From contig JAUJMB010000073.1 in NCBI GenBank assembly GCA_030447045.1, positions 1-7,702 on the forward strand: 7,702 nucleotides of DNA, in the 5' to 3' direction. Below, piece by piece: positions 1 through 5,576 of the stretch (position 1 is the stretch's first letter; each line of letters starts with the position of its first letter). The stretch is from Rubrobacteraceae bacterium (GTDB lineage: Bacteria > Actinomycetota > Rubrobacteria > Rubrobacterales > Rubrobacteraceae). The notes under the pieces were generated by a model. It ran no database searches. It was given only the letters and a program-made list of their open reading frames with translations, and was not told the origin of the DNA. The position numbers and the translations under genes were made by a program.

Positions 1-56
1 TTCCCGGAGGCGTCCCCTTGCGTACCGCTGCGGGTGTCGGAGGAGGCCTCGCTCAC
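1..56 (-). CDS. Start of a gene downstream of cbiQ, presumed CbiO ATPase (partial)
   Basis: A GTG codon at 56-54 overlaps the cbiQ TGA stop (55-53) in a 4-base GTGA overlap, the same coupling style used elsewhere in this gene string. The frame stays open to the window edge for 18 codons and begins M-S-E-A-S-S-D-T-R-S, a hydrophilic, unconserved-looking leader. No ATPase motif is reached before the edge. The identity as the energy-coupling ABC ATPase CbiO is inferred only from the usual cbiM-cbiN-cbiQ-cbiO order. There is no clear Shine-Dalgarno sequence in the end of cbiQ, so translation would depend on coupling, or the real start could lie further downstream, outside the window. Confidence 0.4.
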   Translation of the reverse strand, partial: MSEASSDTRSGTQGDASG

Positions 57-793
57 GCCAGCACCACGACGACGAAGATAAGCAGGGTCGTGATGGCCGC
101 GAGGAACAGCACATCGGCCGCGGTGGTCCGCAAACGATCCGTTGCGGTCTTTGGCATGCTCCCGGCGTAGAGGCGGCTCATCATGGCGAGGTGGACGCGC
201 TCGCCGCGCTCCAGGGACCGTACGAACAGGGTGGCGATCAAAGGACCGGTGGAGGCCGCTTGCCAGAACCAGCTCGCCGAGTAGCCGCGCGCCTCCCGCG
301 CCCGCTTCATGCGCGCGACCTCCCCGGCGAGCACGTGCAGGTAGCGCCACATAAAGGCCACTATCGCGACCATAAGCCGCGGCGCCCGGAGCATCTCGAA
401 GCCCCGCAACAGCTTCGGGAACGGCGTCGTGGAGCTCAGGATCACCATGGCGAGCACGCAAAGGGTCACCTTGAGGGCGACCGTCACCCCGAGCACGAGG
501 CCGTCTTCGGCCGTGAACGGGAGGATCGCCGCGGCCAGCAGAAACGGGATCTCTATGGTCATGCGCCGCAGCAGGTGCCGGATGCCCAACCGGGCCAGGG
601 CGACCAGCCCGATGAGGATGACCGCCAGAGCCCCGAACGCGGCCCAGGCACCGGGCGGCAGCGACACCGCGACGAGGACGACACCGATCAGGCCCAGGAT
701 CTTGACCCGCGGATCCAGACGATGGACCGGCGAGTCCCCTGCCGCAACCGCCTCGACCGTGGTGAGACTCCCGCCGGGGTGACCGCCGCCCAC
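53..793 (-). CDS. cbiQ: CbiQ-type ECF transporter transmembrane (T) subunit
   Basis: This is the membrane coupling subunit of an energy-coupling-factor cobalt/nickel importer. It links the substrate-capture subunit CbiM to the ATPase. The 246-residue length is typical. The N-terminus carries the family motif H-R-L-D-P-R-V-K, followed by four to five hydrophobic segments, and the C-terminal half has the cytoplasmic coupling helices. The first coupling signature is intact (A168-R169-G170, in EARGYS). The second, in E-R-G-E-R-V-H-L-A-M-M-S-R-L-Y-A-G, has S-R-L (206-208) where A-R-G is usual. I chose GTG at 793 because GGGAGG (803-808) sits 9 bases upstream and it follows the PDGLE gene stop by 4 bases. 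The frame is open for 32 more codons upstream, but that stretch overlaps the previous gene and resembles no CbiQ N-terminus. A basic stretch at the coupling site (M-K-R-A-R-E-A-R-G-Y) supports ATPase contact. Confidence 0.92.
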   Translation of the reverse strand: MGGGHPGGSLTTVEAVAAGDSPVHRLDPRVKILGLIGVVLVAVSLPPGAWAAFGALAVILIGLVALARLGIRHLLRRMTIEIPFLLAAAILPFTAEDGLVLGVTVALKVTLCVLAMVILSSTTPFPKLLRGFEMLRAPRLMVAIVAFMWRYLHVLAGEVARMKRAREARGYSASWFWQAASTGPLIATLFVRSLERGERVHLAMMSRLYAGSMPKTATDRLRTTAADVLFLAAITTLLIFVVVVLA

Positions 794-797
794 CTGC

Positions 798-1160
798 TCA
801 GTCCTCCCGGCGTCCAGCCGTCCCGGCGGACGAGCCGGAAGAACCACCCGAGCGGCGCAAGAGAAGCACGAGGCCCGCTCCGGCCGCAAAGGTGAGGAAG
901 ATCCCTACCAACCCGGAGAGCCAGTTCACCTCGTAGCCCAGCAGGGCGTTGGGGGCGATCTCCAGGACGGGCTGTCCCTCCTGCTCGGCCAGGCAAGCCT
1001 CCTCGTTCGACGCGTCCTTGCACGCGCTGTCGATGATCGCGCGCTGCAGCGCGTCCGGGGTACTCGCCGCAAAGTTCGAGGCGACCACCCCGATCAGCAA
1101 GGCGATGGCGAGGCCGACGAGTACGAAGCCGCCGAGGGACCTGCTTCCCGATGGGGCCAT
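798..1160 (-). CDS. PDGLE/CbiN-like subunit of the cobalt/nickel ECF transporter
   Basis: This small membrane protein (120 aa) has two transmembrane helices (about residues 10-29 and 80-101) flanking an extracytoplasmic loop, the layout of CbiN/NikN and PDGLE-domain subunits that help CbiM load metal. The loop begins N-F-A-A-S-T-P-D-A-L, a diverged form of the S-x-P-D-G-L-E motif. Two cysteines nine residues apart (C47, C56) lie in the loop. The tail is Ser/Gly-rich and ends with R-R-E-D. Two starts are possible. GTG at 1163 overlaps the cbiM stop by 4 bases, and ATG at 1160 overlaps it by one. The ATG is preferred because GGAGG lies 7 bases upstream of it but only 4 from the GTG. The position between cbiM and cbiQ fixes the role better than sequence alone, since this family is poorly conserved. 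Confidence 0.85.
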   Translation of the reverse strand: MAPSGSRSLGGFVLVGLAIALLIGVVASNFAASTPDALQRAIIDSACKDASNEEACLAEQEGQPVLEIAPNALLGYEVNWLSGLVGIFLTFAAGAGLVLLLRRSGGSSGSSAGTAGRRED

Positions 1161-1837
1161 CACACGACCTCCTCTCGTACCGGGGCGGGCACGCTATCCG
1201 GCAGCCGGTCGCGGCCCACGAGCAGGTCGGGCCGGGTGCTCAAGACGGCCGCGACGACGCTGGTGGAGATAACGGCCTCGAGGATGCCGACCAAGGCGTG
1301 GATGCCGATCATGATGGGAAACGCGGCGAGCGGTAGCGGCCCGCCAAACACGATGAACACCGCGGCGAGCGCGCTGGCGGCGACGATCGACACCCACGAG
1401 GTAAGCGCGACCGACCCCAGGTACGCGGCGCGCGTGCGCGGCAAAACCCTCGTGAGCGCCCGGAAGAAGTAGTAGCCCCCGACGGCCGGGAGCACCCCCA
1501 TACACAAGATGTTCGCGCCCAGGGCCGTAATGCCCCCGTCGGCGAAGCCGATGGCCTGCACCAGGTAGACCACGCTCACCACCAGCGTCCCGACCCACGG
1601 CCCCAGCATGATCCCGGCCATCGCTCCCCCCAGCAGATGGGCGCTGGTACCCCCGGCGACGGGGACGGTGACCATCTGCGCCGCGAAGATAAAGGCCGCC
1701 GTCAGGCCGACCACGGGTATGCGCCTCTCGTCGAGCTCCTCTTGGGACTTCGTCAGGGCGTAGGCGACCGCGCCGGCGCCGGCGGCCGAGGTGGCGACCG
1801 CCGTGGTGGTGTCCAGAAGACCATCGGGAATGTGCAT
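1160..1837 (-). CDS. cbiM: CbiM-type substrate-capture subunit of cobalt/nickel ECF importer
   Basis: This integral membrane S-component binds Co(II) or Ni(II) for import. The 225-aa protein opens with M-H-I-P-D-G, the hallmark of CbiM/NikM. In solved NikM structures the N-terminal amine, His2 and His67 coordinate the metal, and here His2 and His67 (in G-G-T-S-A-H-L-L-G-G) sit at exactly those positions. The rest is a run of hydrophobic helices joined by short loops, with the family G-A-N-I-L-C-M-G stretch near residue 108. The start is fixed by AAGGAGG (1846-1852) 8 bases upstream and by the need for His at position 2. It follows the Fur-family gene by 69 bp and overlaps the PDGLE gene, so fur-cbiM-PDGLE-cbiQ probably form one operon. 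The sequence does not decide cobalt versus nickel. The variable C-terminal tail (R-D-R-L-P-D-S-V-P-A) is hydrophilic. Confidence 0.95.
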   Translation of the reverse strand: MHIPDGLLDTTTAVATSAAGAGAVAYALTKSQEELDERRIPVVGLTAAFIFAAQMVTVPVAGGTSAHLLGGAMAGIMLGPWVGTLVVSVVYLVQAIGFADGGITALGANILCMGVLPAVGGYYFFRALTRVLPRTRAAYLGSVALTSWVSIVAASALAAVFIVFGGPLPLAAFPIMIGIHALVGILEAVISTSVVAAVLSTRPDLLVGRDRLPDSVPAPVREEVV

Positions 1838-1845
1838 CCGCCCGC

Positions 1846-1852
1846 CCTCCTT
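1846..1852 (-). promoter_or_regulatory. Shine-Dalgarno sequence of cbiM
   Basis: AAGGAGG on the minus strand, 8 bases before the cbiM ATG, is among the best ribosome binding sites in the window. The 69-bp gap between the Fur-family gene and cbiM (1838-1906) otherwise shows no convincing promoter, terminator or cobalamin-riboswitch-like structure, so cbiM is most likely read from the fur promoter. Confidence 0.8.
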
Positions 1853-1906
1853 CTGCGTGGCTATCCGTCAAACCGGCGACTTTCCCCTCGCCCCGTCATC
1901 CCACCT

Positions 1907-2362
1907 CTAGGATGCGTCGGTCACCGATGCTGTTTCTTCCTCCCGCCGGACGCACTCCGGGCATAGCCCCCTGGCGACCACGTGCAGCTCGCGTACCTCG
2001 AAGCCGCCGGATCCGGCGGCCAGCGCCGCGAGCAGTCCGCGGGCGACCTCCGGCGAAGCTTCCGGGTGGGAGATCCCACCGCAACGCTCGCACACCAGGT
2101 GCGGGTGCGAGCTGGCGTTGGCCTCGAACAGCGCGGGACCCTCCGACAGGCGGCTCTCCACCACGAGATTGGCCTCCCGCAAAGCCTCAAGAGCCCTGTA
2201 GACCGTCGAGAGCTCCAGCCCCGGTAGTGCATCCCTCGCCCGCTCCCAAACCTCCTCCGCACCGAGATGCGCCCCGGACTCGGCCAGGATCTGCCACACG
2301 TGCGCCCGCTGCGGGGTTACCCGCATCCCCCGGTCCCTCAGCGGTTTGGCGGAAACGTCCAT
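1907..2362 (-). CDS. Fur-family metal-responsive transcriptional regulator
   Basis: This 151-aa protein is a normal-length Fur-family repressor. The winged-helix N-terminal half contains L-R-D-R-G-M-R-V-T-P-Q-R and the recognition-helix motif S-T-V-Y-R-A-L-E-A-L. The dimerisation half has a structural zinc site, C91-x2-C94 and C134-x2-C137. Residues aligning with the regulatory metal site are H32, E80, H86 and H88 (in S-H-P-H-L-V-C). The second His/Asp-rich site of classical Fur is mostly missing, and I do not see the full Nur-type histidine set, so the sensed metal (Ni, Co, Zn, Fe or peroxide) is undecided. Its place directly ahead of cbiM suggests nickel or cobalt control. The ATG at 2362 is chosen because the conserved first helix needs those residues. 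It has no Shine-Dalgarno sequence and may be near-leaderless. A palindrome over its promoter suggests autoregulation. Confidence 0.93.
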   Translation of the reverse strand: MDVSAKPLRDRGMRVTPQRAHVWQILAESGAHLGAEEVWERARDALPGLELSTVYRALEALREANLVVESRLSEGPALFEANASSHPHLVCERCGGISHPEASPEVARGLLAALAAGSGGFEVRELHVVARGLCPECVRREEETASVTDAS

Positions 2363-2367
2363 GCAGA

Positions 2368-2382
2368 TGCTAACTATTAGCA
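2368..2382. promoter_or_regulatory. Perfect palindrome, likely Fur-family operator
   Basis: TGCTAA-CTA-TTAGCA is a perfect 6-3-6 inverted repeat starting 6 bases before the fur-family ATG. It is AT-rich in a GC-rich setting, is the right size for a Fur-type dimer site, and covers a candidate -10 element. I infer autorepression of the fur-cbiM-cbiQ operon. A chance origin is unlikely given the 12 paired bases and the position. Confidence 0.65.
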
Positions 2383-2402
2383 GAAGCCGGAGACTCGCGC
2401 AA
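2374..2402 (-). promoter_or_regulatory. Candidate promoter of the fur-cbi operon
   Basis: On the minus strand TTGCGC (2402-2397) and TAATAG (2379-2374) are separated by exactly 17 bases. Each matches the housekeeping consensus at only three of six positions, so the case rests on spacing and position. A start site about 7 bases downstream would give a leader of about 5 nt, which agrees with the missing ribosome binding site of the Fur-family gene. Confidence 0.4.
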
Positions 2403-2427
2403 GCCCGCGCACGGCGACACGACTGCG

Positions 2428-2441
2428 GCCGTGGCCACGGC
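2428..2441. repeat. 14-bp perfect palindrome after the NicO-type gene, possible weak terminator
   Basis: GCCGTGGCCACGGC is self-complementary and lies 43 bases past the stop of the transporter gene. It can fold as a 5-bp stem with a GGCC loop. No T-tract follows on the minus strand, so a classical terminator is not supported. It could equally be a protein site or a chance GC palindrome. Confidence 0.3.
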
Positions 2442-2484
2442 TACGGCTCTAGAACTGGTAGGTTACGGAAGTCCATAGCACACT

Positions 2485-4089
2485 CTAGCCGATCCCGGCG
2501 CGCCCGAGGGCCCCGAGCACGATAACCAGGCCGGCGAGCGTGATGGCCAGAGCGCTCGCGACCGGCAGAAAACGCGGCACCCGCGCCTCGAAGGAGAATC
2601 GCTCGAACAACCGCCTGGCGCAGATCATCAACATGCCGATGCCGGTCAAGACGATGGCCAGCCCTACGCTAAAGGCGACGACGAGCACCATGCCGAACTC
2701 CAGCCGACCCAGGGAGATCGCGCTCAAAAGGAGGACGAGGGCCGCCGGGCACGGTACCAGGCCGCCGGTGACGCCGAGGGCCAGCAAGCTGCGCCAGGTC
2801 ACCTTCGAGCCGTCGGCTCCCGGTGGCAGGTGGGTGTGCCCGTGTCCGCCATCAGAATCATGCGAGTGCTCGTGGTCGTCGTGGGAATGTGCGTGCCCGG
2901 GATGGACGTGCGCATGGGAGTGTCCGTGGACGCCGTGGGAGTGCGTGTGGGCGCCGTCGGCGCCCGCGTGCTCCGCTCGTGCGTGCCGCGCTTCCCCATC
3001 GCCGGCCCCGGACGCGCCGGGTAGGCGACGGTGGAGCAGGGCGAGGCCGATCGCGACGACGAGCAGCCCGGAAACGACGCTTAGCCAGGGGTATAGGACC
3101 TCCGGCAGGATGTAGCGCGAGAGGTAAAGAGTCACCGCTCCGAGGGCGAAGACTCCCAAAGTGTGGGTCAGCGTCACCGTCAACCCGAGAAAGGCCGCGT
3201 GCCGAGCCGTCCCCCGCGTCCCGACCAGATAGGCCGCCACGACCGCCTTGCCGTGGCCGGGGGTCACGGTGTGCGCCCCGCCCCACAAGAACGCGGCCAG
3301 AAGCGATACGCCTATAACGCTCGGCGAAAGACTACCGACCGAGACCAGGGAGGCCACCCGGTCGGTCACGCCGCCGCTGTCGCTCGTCCTGACGTCTCGG
3401 GCCGCCTGGCCCGCGGTGTCGCCCGCGGCGGTCCCGTCGCCCGGTACGAGCACGAACTCGGCCTCGCGGCGGTCCAGGGGGCTCGAGAGGGAATCCTGCG
3501 GGTAAGAACGCAGCTCGTCCGATACGCCGTCCTTCGGCGCCGTGGAGCCCTCGACGGCGACCCCTGGGCCGCCCCGGACGACGATCTCGCGCCAGCCGAG
3601 CCGATCCTCGTAATTGCGGTCGGTGTAGTAGCCGGCGCCGTTATCCTCCCAGTCCTCCGGCAGATCGGCCAGGAGGCGGGCCTCGATCCGGAGCGTCGGC
3701 AAGCCACCCTGACCGGGCCGGTACGCCACCGAACGATCGAGGACCTCCAACGGCAGCTCCTCGCCGCCGACCTCCAGATGGAGGGCCTCCACGAGACCCG
3801 GCAGCTCGCGGTCGAGGTAGGCCTCGGCCTCCCCGTCGGACATCTTCCCGTCGCCGTCGGCGTCGAGCCGCCCCTTCTGCTGGAAGGTGGGGATCTCGGC
3901 GAGATCTAGCACGTAGTCGACGCGCGCCTCCCCGTCGGCGAACTCGAGCTCACTGTAGTGGTTGATCGTGAAGTTGCCCAAGGGGTGCGCCTCCGCCCGC
4001 TTCGGGGGCACCAGAACGAGCGTGGCCAGGGCCAGCACGAGGCACGCCGCCGACCATGGGCGCACCGACACCCCACGGCGGGGCATCAT
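2485..4089 (-). CDS. NicO/RcnA-type nickel-cobalt transporter with exported N-terminal domain
   Basis: This 534-aa protein has three parts. First comes a signal peptide (about 1-34, ending A-E-A) and an exported domain that begins H35-P-L-G-N-F-T-I-N-H-Y. That domain holds a textbook EF-hand-like loop, D76-x-D78-x-D80-G-K-M-S-x-x-E87. Second is a NicO-family membrane domain from about 254, with G-G-A-H273-T-V-T-P-G-H279-G-K on its first helices and G-L-V-P-C-P447 later. Third, between the helix groups, a loop (369-420) carries 19 histidines in H-x-H runs with Asp/Glu, as in the RcnA exporter. Family knowledge points to Ni/Co movement across the membrane. The His loop favours efflux, but direction is not proven. 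ATG at 4089 overlaps the TPR stop by 4 bases, with GGAGG 5 bases upstream. A second ATG follows immediately. Overlap with the TPR gene implies co-translation. HupE/UreJ-like proteins are the main alternative class. Confidence 0.88.
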   Translation of the reverse strand: MMPRRGVSVRPWSAACLVLALATLVLVPPKRAEAHPLGNFTINHYSELEFADGEARVDYVLDLAEIPTFQQKGRLDADGDGKMSDGEAEAYLDRELPGLVEALHLEVGGEELPLEVLDRSVAYRPGQGGLPTLRIEARLLADLPEDWEDNGAGYYTDRNYEDRLGWREIVVRGGPGVAVEGSTAPKDGVSDELRSYPQDSLSSPLDRREAEFVLVPGDGTAAGDTAGQAARDVRTSDSGGVTDRVASLVSVGSLSPSVIGVSLLAAFLWGGAHTVTPGHGKAVVAAYLVGTRGTARHAAFLGLTVTLTHTLGVFALGAVTLYLSRYILPEVLYPWLSVVSGLLVVAIGLALLHRRLPGASGAGDGEARHARAEHAGADGAHTHSHGVHGHSHAHVHPGHAHSHDDHEHSHDSDGGHGHTHLPPGADGSKVTWRSLLALGVTGGLVPCPAALVLLLSAISLGRLEFGMVLVVAFSVGLAIVLTGIGMLMICARRLFERFSFEARVPRFLPVASALAITLAGLVIVLGALGRAGIG

Positions 4090-5444
4090 CCACCCCCTCC
4101 GGAGGTCGCGGCCCGTCCTTCCTCCAGGTCGGCGAGCGCGTCGGCGGCAGCGTCGCCGTAGAGGACGGAGAAGTGCGGGTTCAGATCGACGGCCTGCCGC
4201 AGGTACTCCCCGGCCCGCTCTTCCTGGCCGAGCTTCTTGGCGATCATTCCGGCGTGGAAGAGCATAAGGGGATCTCGGGTGCCCAACCTTAGGGCCTCGG
4301 AGGAGTACCGCTGCGCCTCCTTATGGTCCCCGGTCTTGTACAGGGTCCAGGCCAGAACGTCCGCGGCGTAGATGCTGGGCCGCGCCTCGTAAGCCGAGCG
4401 CGCCTTCTCCAGCGACGTTCGGAGCTCTACGTCGTGGTCGGCGTAGAAGCGGGCTATCTCCAGGTCGGTGTTGACCCCGTTGGCCCGGAACAGCCTGTCG
4501 AGCGCCCGGACCAGCCCGTACTGCCGCTCCGCCTCCTTCCGGTCGCCCATCTCGGCGTAGACGTCGCCGAGGGCGATGGCGTGCTCGGGCAGGGGCATGC
4601 GGTCGAAGGCCCGCCGGTAGAGGTCGGCCGCCCGCTCCAGCTCGCCCCTCGCCGCGGCGATCCTGGCGTGGCCGGCCATCGCCGGCGGGTAATCCGCGAA
4701 CGCCTTCAAGGACCGATCGTAGTCCTCCGCGGCCTCGTCGAGATGACCGGTGGTGAACCGGAGGTTGCCGAGTTGGACGTAAGCCCAGGCCGCGTTCTCG
4801 CCGACCGGACTTCCGGCCTCGATAGCATCCCGCATCGCCTGAATAGCACCCTCGGGGTCGCCGTAGAGTTCGCGCGCGTGGGCCACGCGGCCGTAGGAAG
4901 CGAAGTCGGGACGGCGGTCGACCATCTCCTGGTACGAGCTTACGGCCTCGTCGTAGCTGCCGAGCTCGATCTGGGCGTCGCCGACTATCCCGTAATAGCC
5001 GGCGCTCCCCGGGTTCAGTTCCACGGCCCGCTCGCCGTGCTCCAGAGCCCGGGGAAAGTCGTGGCGCGCCAGGGCGAGGACGCCGCGGGTGGCGGACAGC
5101 TCGGCGTTTCGCGCGTCGATCTTCTCCGCCCGGTCCAACAGGTCTTCGGCCTTTGTGTACAGGGAAGGGTCGCCGGTCTCCCGCACCTTTTGCAGGTAGG
5201 CGTTCGCCAGGTCGATGTGGGAGGAAAAATCCCCCGGGTTCTCCTTCAACCGCTGCTGGAGGCCGGCAATAAGATCGTCGGTGGAGCCGTTTGAGTAGGA
5301 ACCGGAGAGGGTCGGCGTAGCTACCTTGTCCGTCGGGGGACCATCGCCGGGAATGAGGCCGGGGCCGATCAGTAGGTCCGCAAAGACGGCCAGCACCGCT
5401 ACCAGCCCCACGAGCATCCATTTGGACTTGAGCGCTCTCAACAA
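4086..5444 (-). CDS. Membrane-anchored tetratricopeptide repeat protein
   Basis: This protein (about 452 aa) has a short basic N-terminus (R-A-L-K-S-K-W), one transmembrane segment (about 10-26) and a Ser/Gly/Pro linker. Roughly eight TPR units then run from about residue 90 to 425. Good examples are H-A-R-I-A-A-A-R-G-E-L-E-R-A-A-D-L-Y and H-A-G-M-I-A-K-K-L-G-Q-E-E-R-A. The signal anchor predicts that the repeats face outside, where TPRs usually form a protein-binding scaffold. The start is a TTG (5444, or the adjacent TTG at 5441), chosen because GGGAGAGGGG (5448-5457) precedes it. The frame continues upstream to an ATG at 5528, but that part would span a hairpin and is Pro/Arg-rich with no likeness to a leader. 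Its stop overlaps the start of the NicO-type gene, so the two are probably partners. The binding partner is unknown, and the secreted DUF4331 protein next door is a natural candidate. Confidence 0.88.
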   Translation of the reverse strand: MLRALKSKWMLVGLVAVLAVFADLLIGPGLIPGDGPPTDKVATPTLSGSYSNGSTDDLIAGLQQRLKENPGDFSSHIDLANAYLQKVRETGDPSLYTKAEDLLDRAEKIDARNAELSATRGVLALARHDFPRALEHGERAVELNPGSAGYYGIVGDAQIELGSYDEAVSSYQEMVDRRPDFASYGRVAHARELYGDPEGAIQAMRDAIEAGSPVGENAAWAYVQLGNLRFTTGHLDEAAEDYDRSLKAFADYPPAMAGHARIAAARGELERAADLYRRAFDRMPLPEHAIALGDVYAEMGDRKEAERQYGLVRALDRLFRANGVNTDLEIARFYADHDVELRTSLEKARSAYEARPSIYAADVLAWTLYKTGDHKEAQRYSSEALRLGTRDPLMLFHAGMIAKKLGQEERAGEYLRQAVDLNPHFSVLYGDAAADALADLEEGRAATSGGGG

Positions 5445-5447
5445 TGT

Positions 5448-5457
5448 CCCCTCTCCC
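5448..5457 (-). promoter_or_regulatory. Ribosome binding site that decides the TTG start of the TPR gene
   Basis: GGGAGAGGGG on the minus strand ends 3 bases before the first TTG and 6 before the second. No comparable site precedes the upstream in-frame ATG (5528) or the later ATG at 5417, which would cut into the membrane anchor. Confidence 0.6.
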
Positions 5458-5491
5458 GGGGACGGCTCGCATGTCGCCCCGGGTGGTCGTC

Positions 5492-5525
5492 GTGGGGTCC
5501 CGGGGGAAGTTTCCCGGAACCCCAC
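5492..5525 (-). repeat. Long hairpin in the leader of the TPR-NicO genes
   Basis: A 13-base arm (5513-5525) pairs with 5492-5504 across an 8-base loop, with a single G-U wobble in the RNA and no other mismatch. It lies 47 bases before the TPR start codon, just after the DUF4331 terminator-like hairpin. It has no T-tract. It could be an RNA stabiliser, an attenuator, or part of a bipartite terminator. Confidence 0.6.
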
Positions 5526-5537
5526 CAAAATGCCGCA

Positions 5538-5570
5538 GAGGGGCGGCCGCTATTGTTACGGCCGCCCCTC
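5538..5570 (-). terminator. Strong hairpin after the DUF4331 gene, likely terminator
   Basis: A perfect 12-bp stem (5538-5549 with 5559-5570, GAGGGGCGGCCG and its complement) encloses a 9-base loop and begins 6 bases after the DUF4331 stop. A short TTTT (5530-5527) follows 7 bases after the stem, so it resembles a rho-independent terminator with a weak, displaced T-tract. Partial readthrough into the TPR-NicO genes is possible. Confidence 0.65.
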
Positions 5571-5576
5571 GTCACC

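Noticed and set aside
794..889. 32-codon N-terminal extension of CbiQ
   Set aside because: It overlaps the PDGLE gene and is Arg/Cys/Pro-rich without family likeness. The GTG at 793 has a well-placed GGGAGG.
1838..1906. Cobalamin or NiCo riboswitch ahead of cbiM
   Set aside because: The gap is only 69 bp and contains no recognisable conserved box or multi-stem fold, only a ribosome binding site.
2326..2360. Later ATG (2326) as start of the Fur-family gene
   Set aside because: It has a somewhat better upstream purine run, but it would remove the conserved first helix (L-R-D-R-G) ahead of R-V-T-P-Q-R.
2799..2999. Small minus-strand frame with Thr/Pro/Arg repeats
   Set aside because: It is an out-of-frame reading of the His-rich loop of the NicO gene. 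The repetitive look comes from the underlying His codon repeats.
4323..5294. Long plus-strand open frame (323 aa) opposite the TPR gene
   Set aside because: It is a shadow of the GC-rich TPR gene in the opposite strand. It has no domain-like sequence and no ribosome binding site, while the minus-strand frame shows clear TPR repeats.
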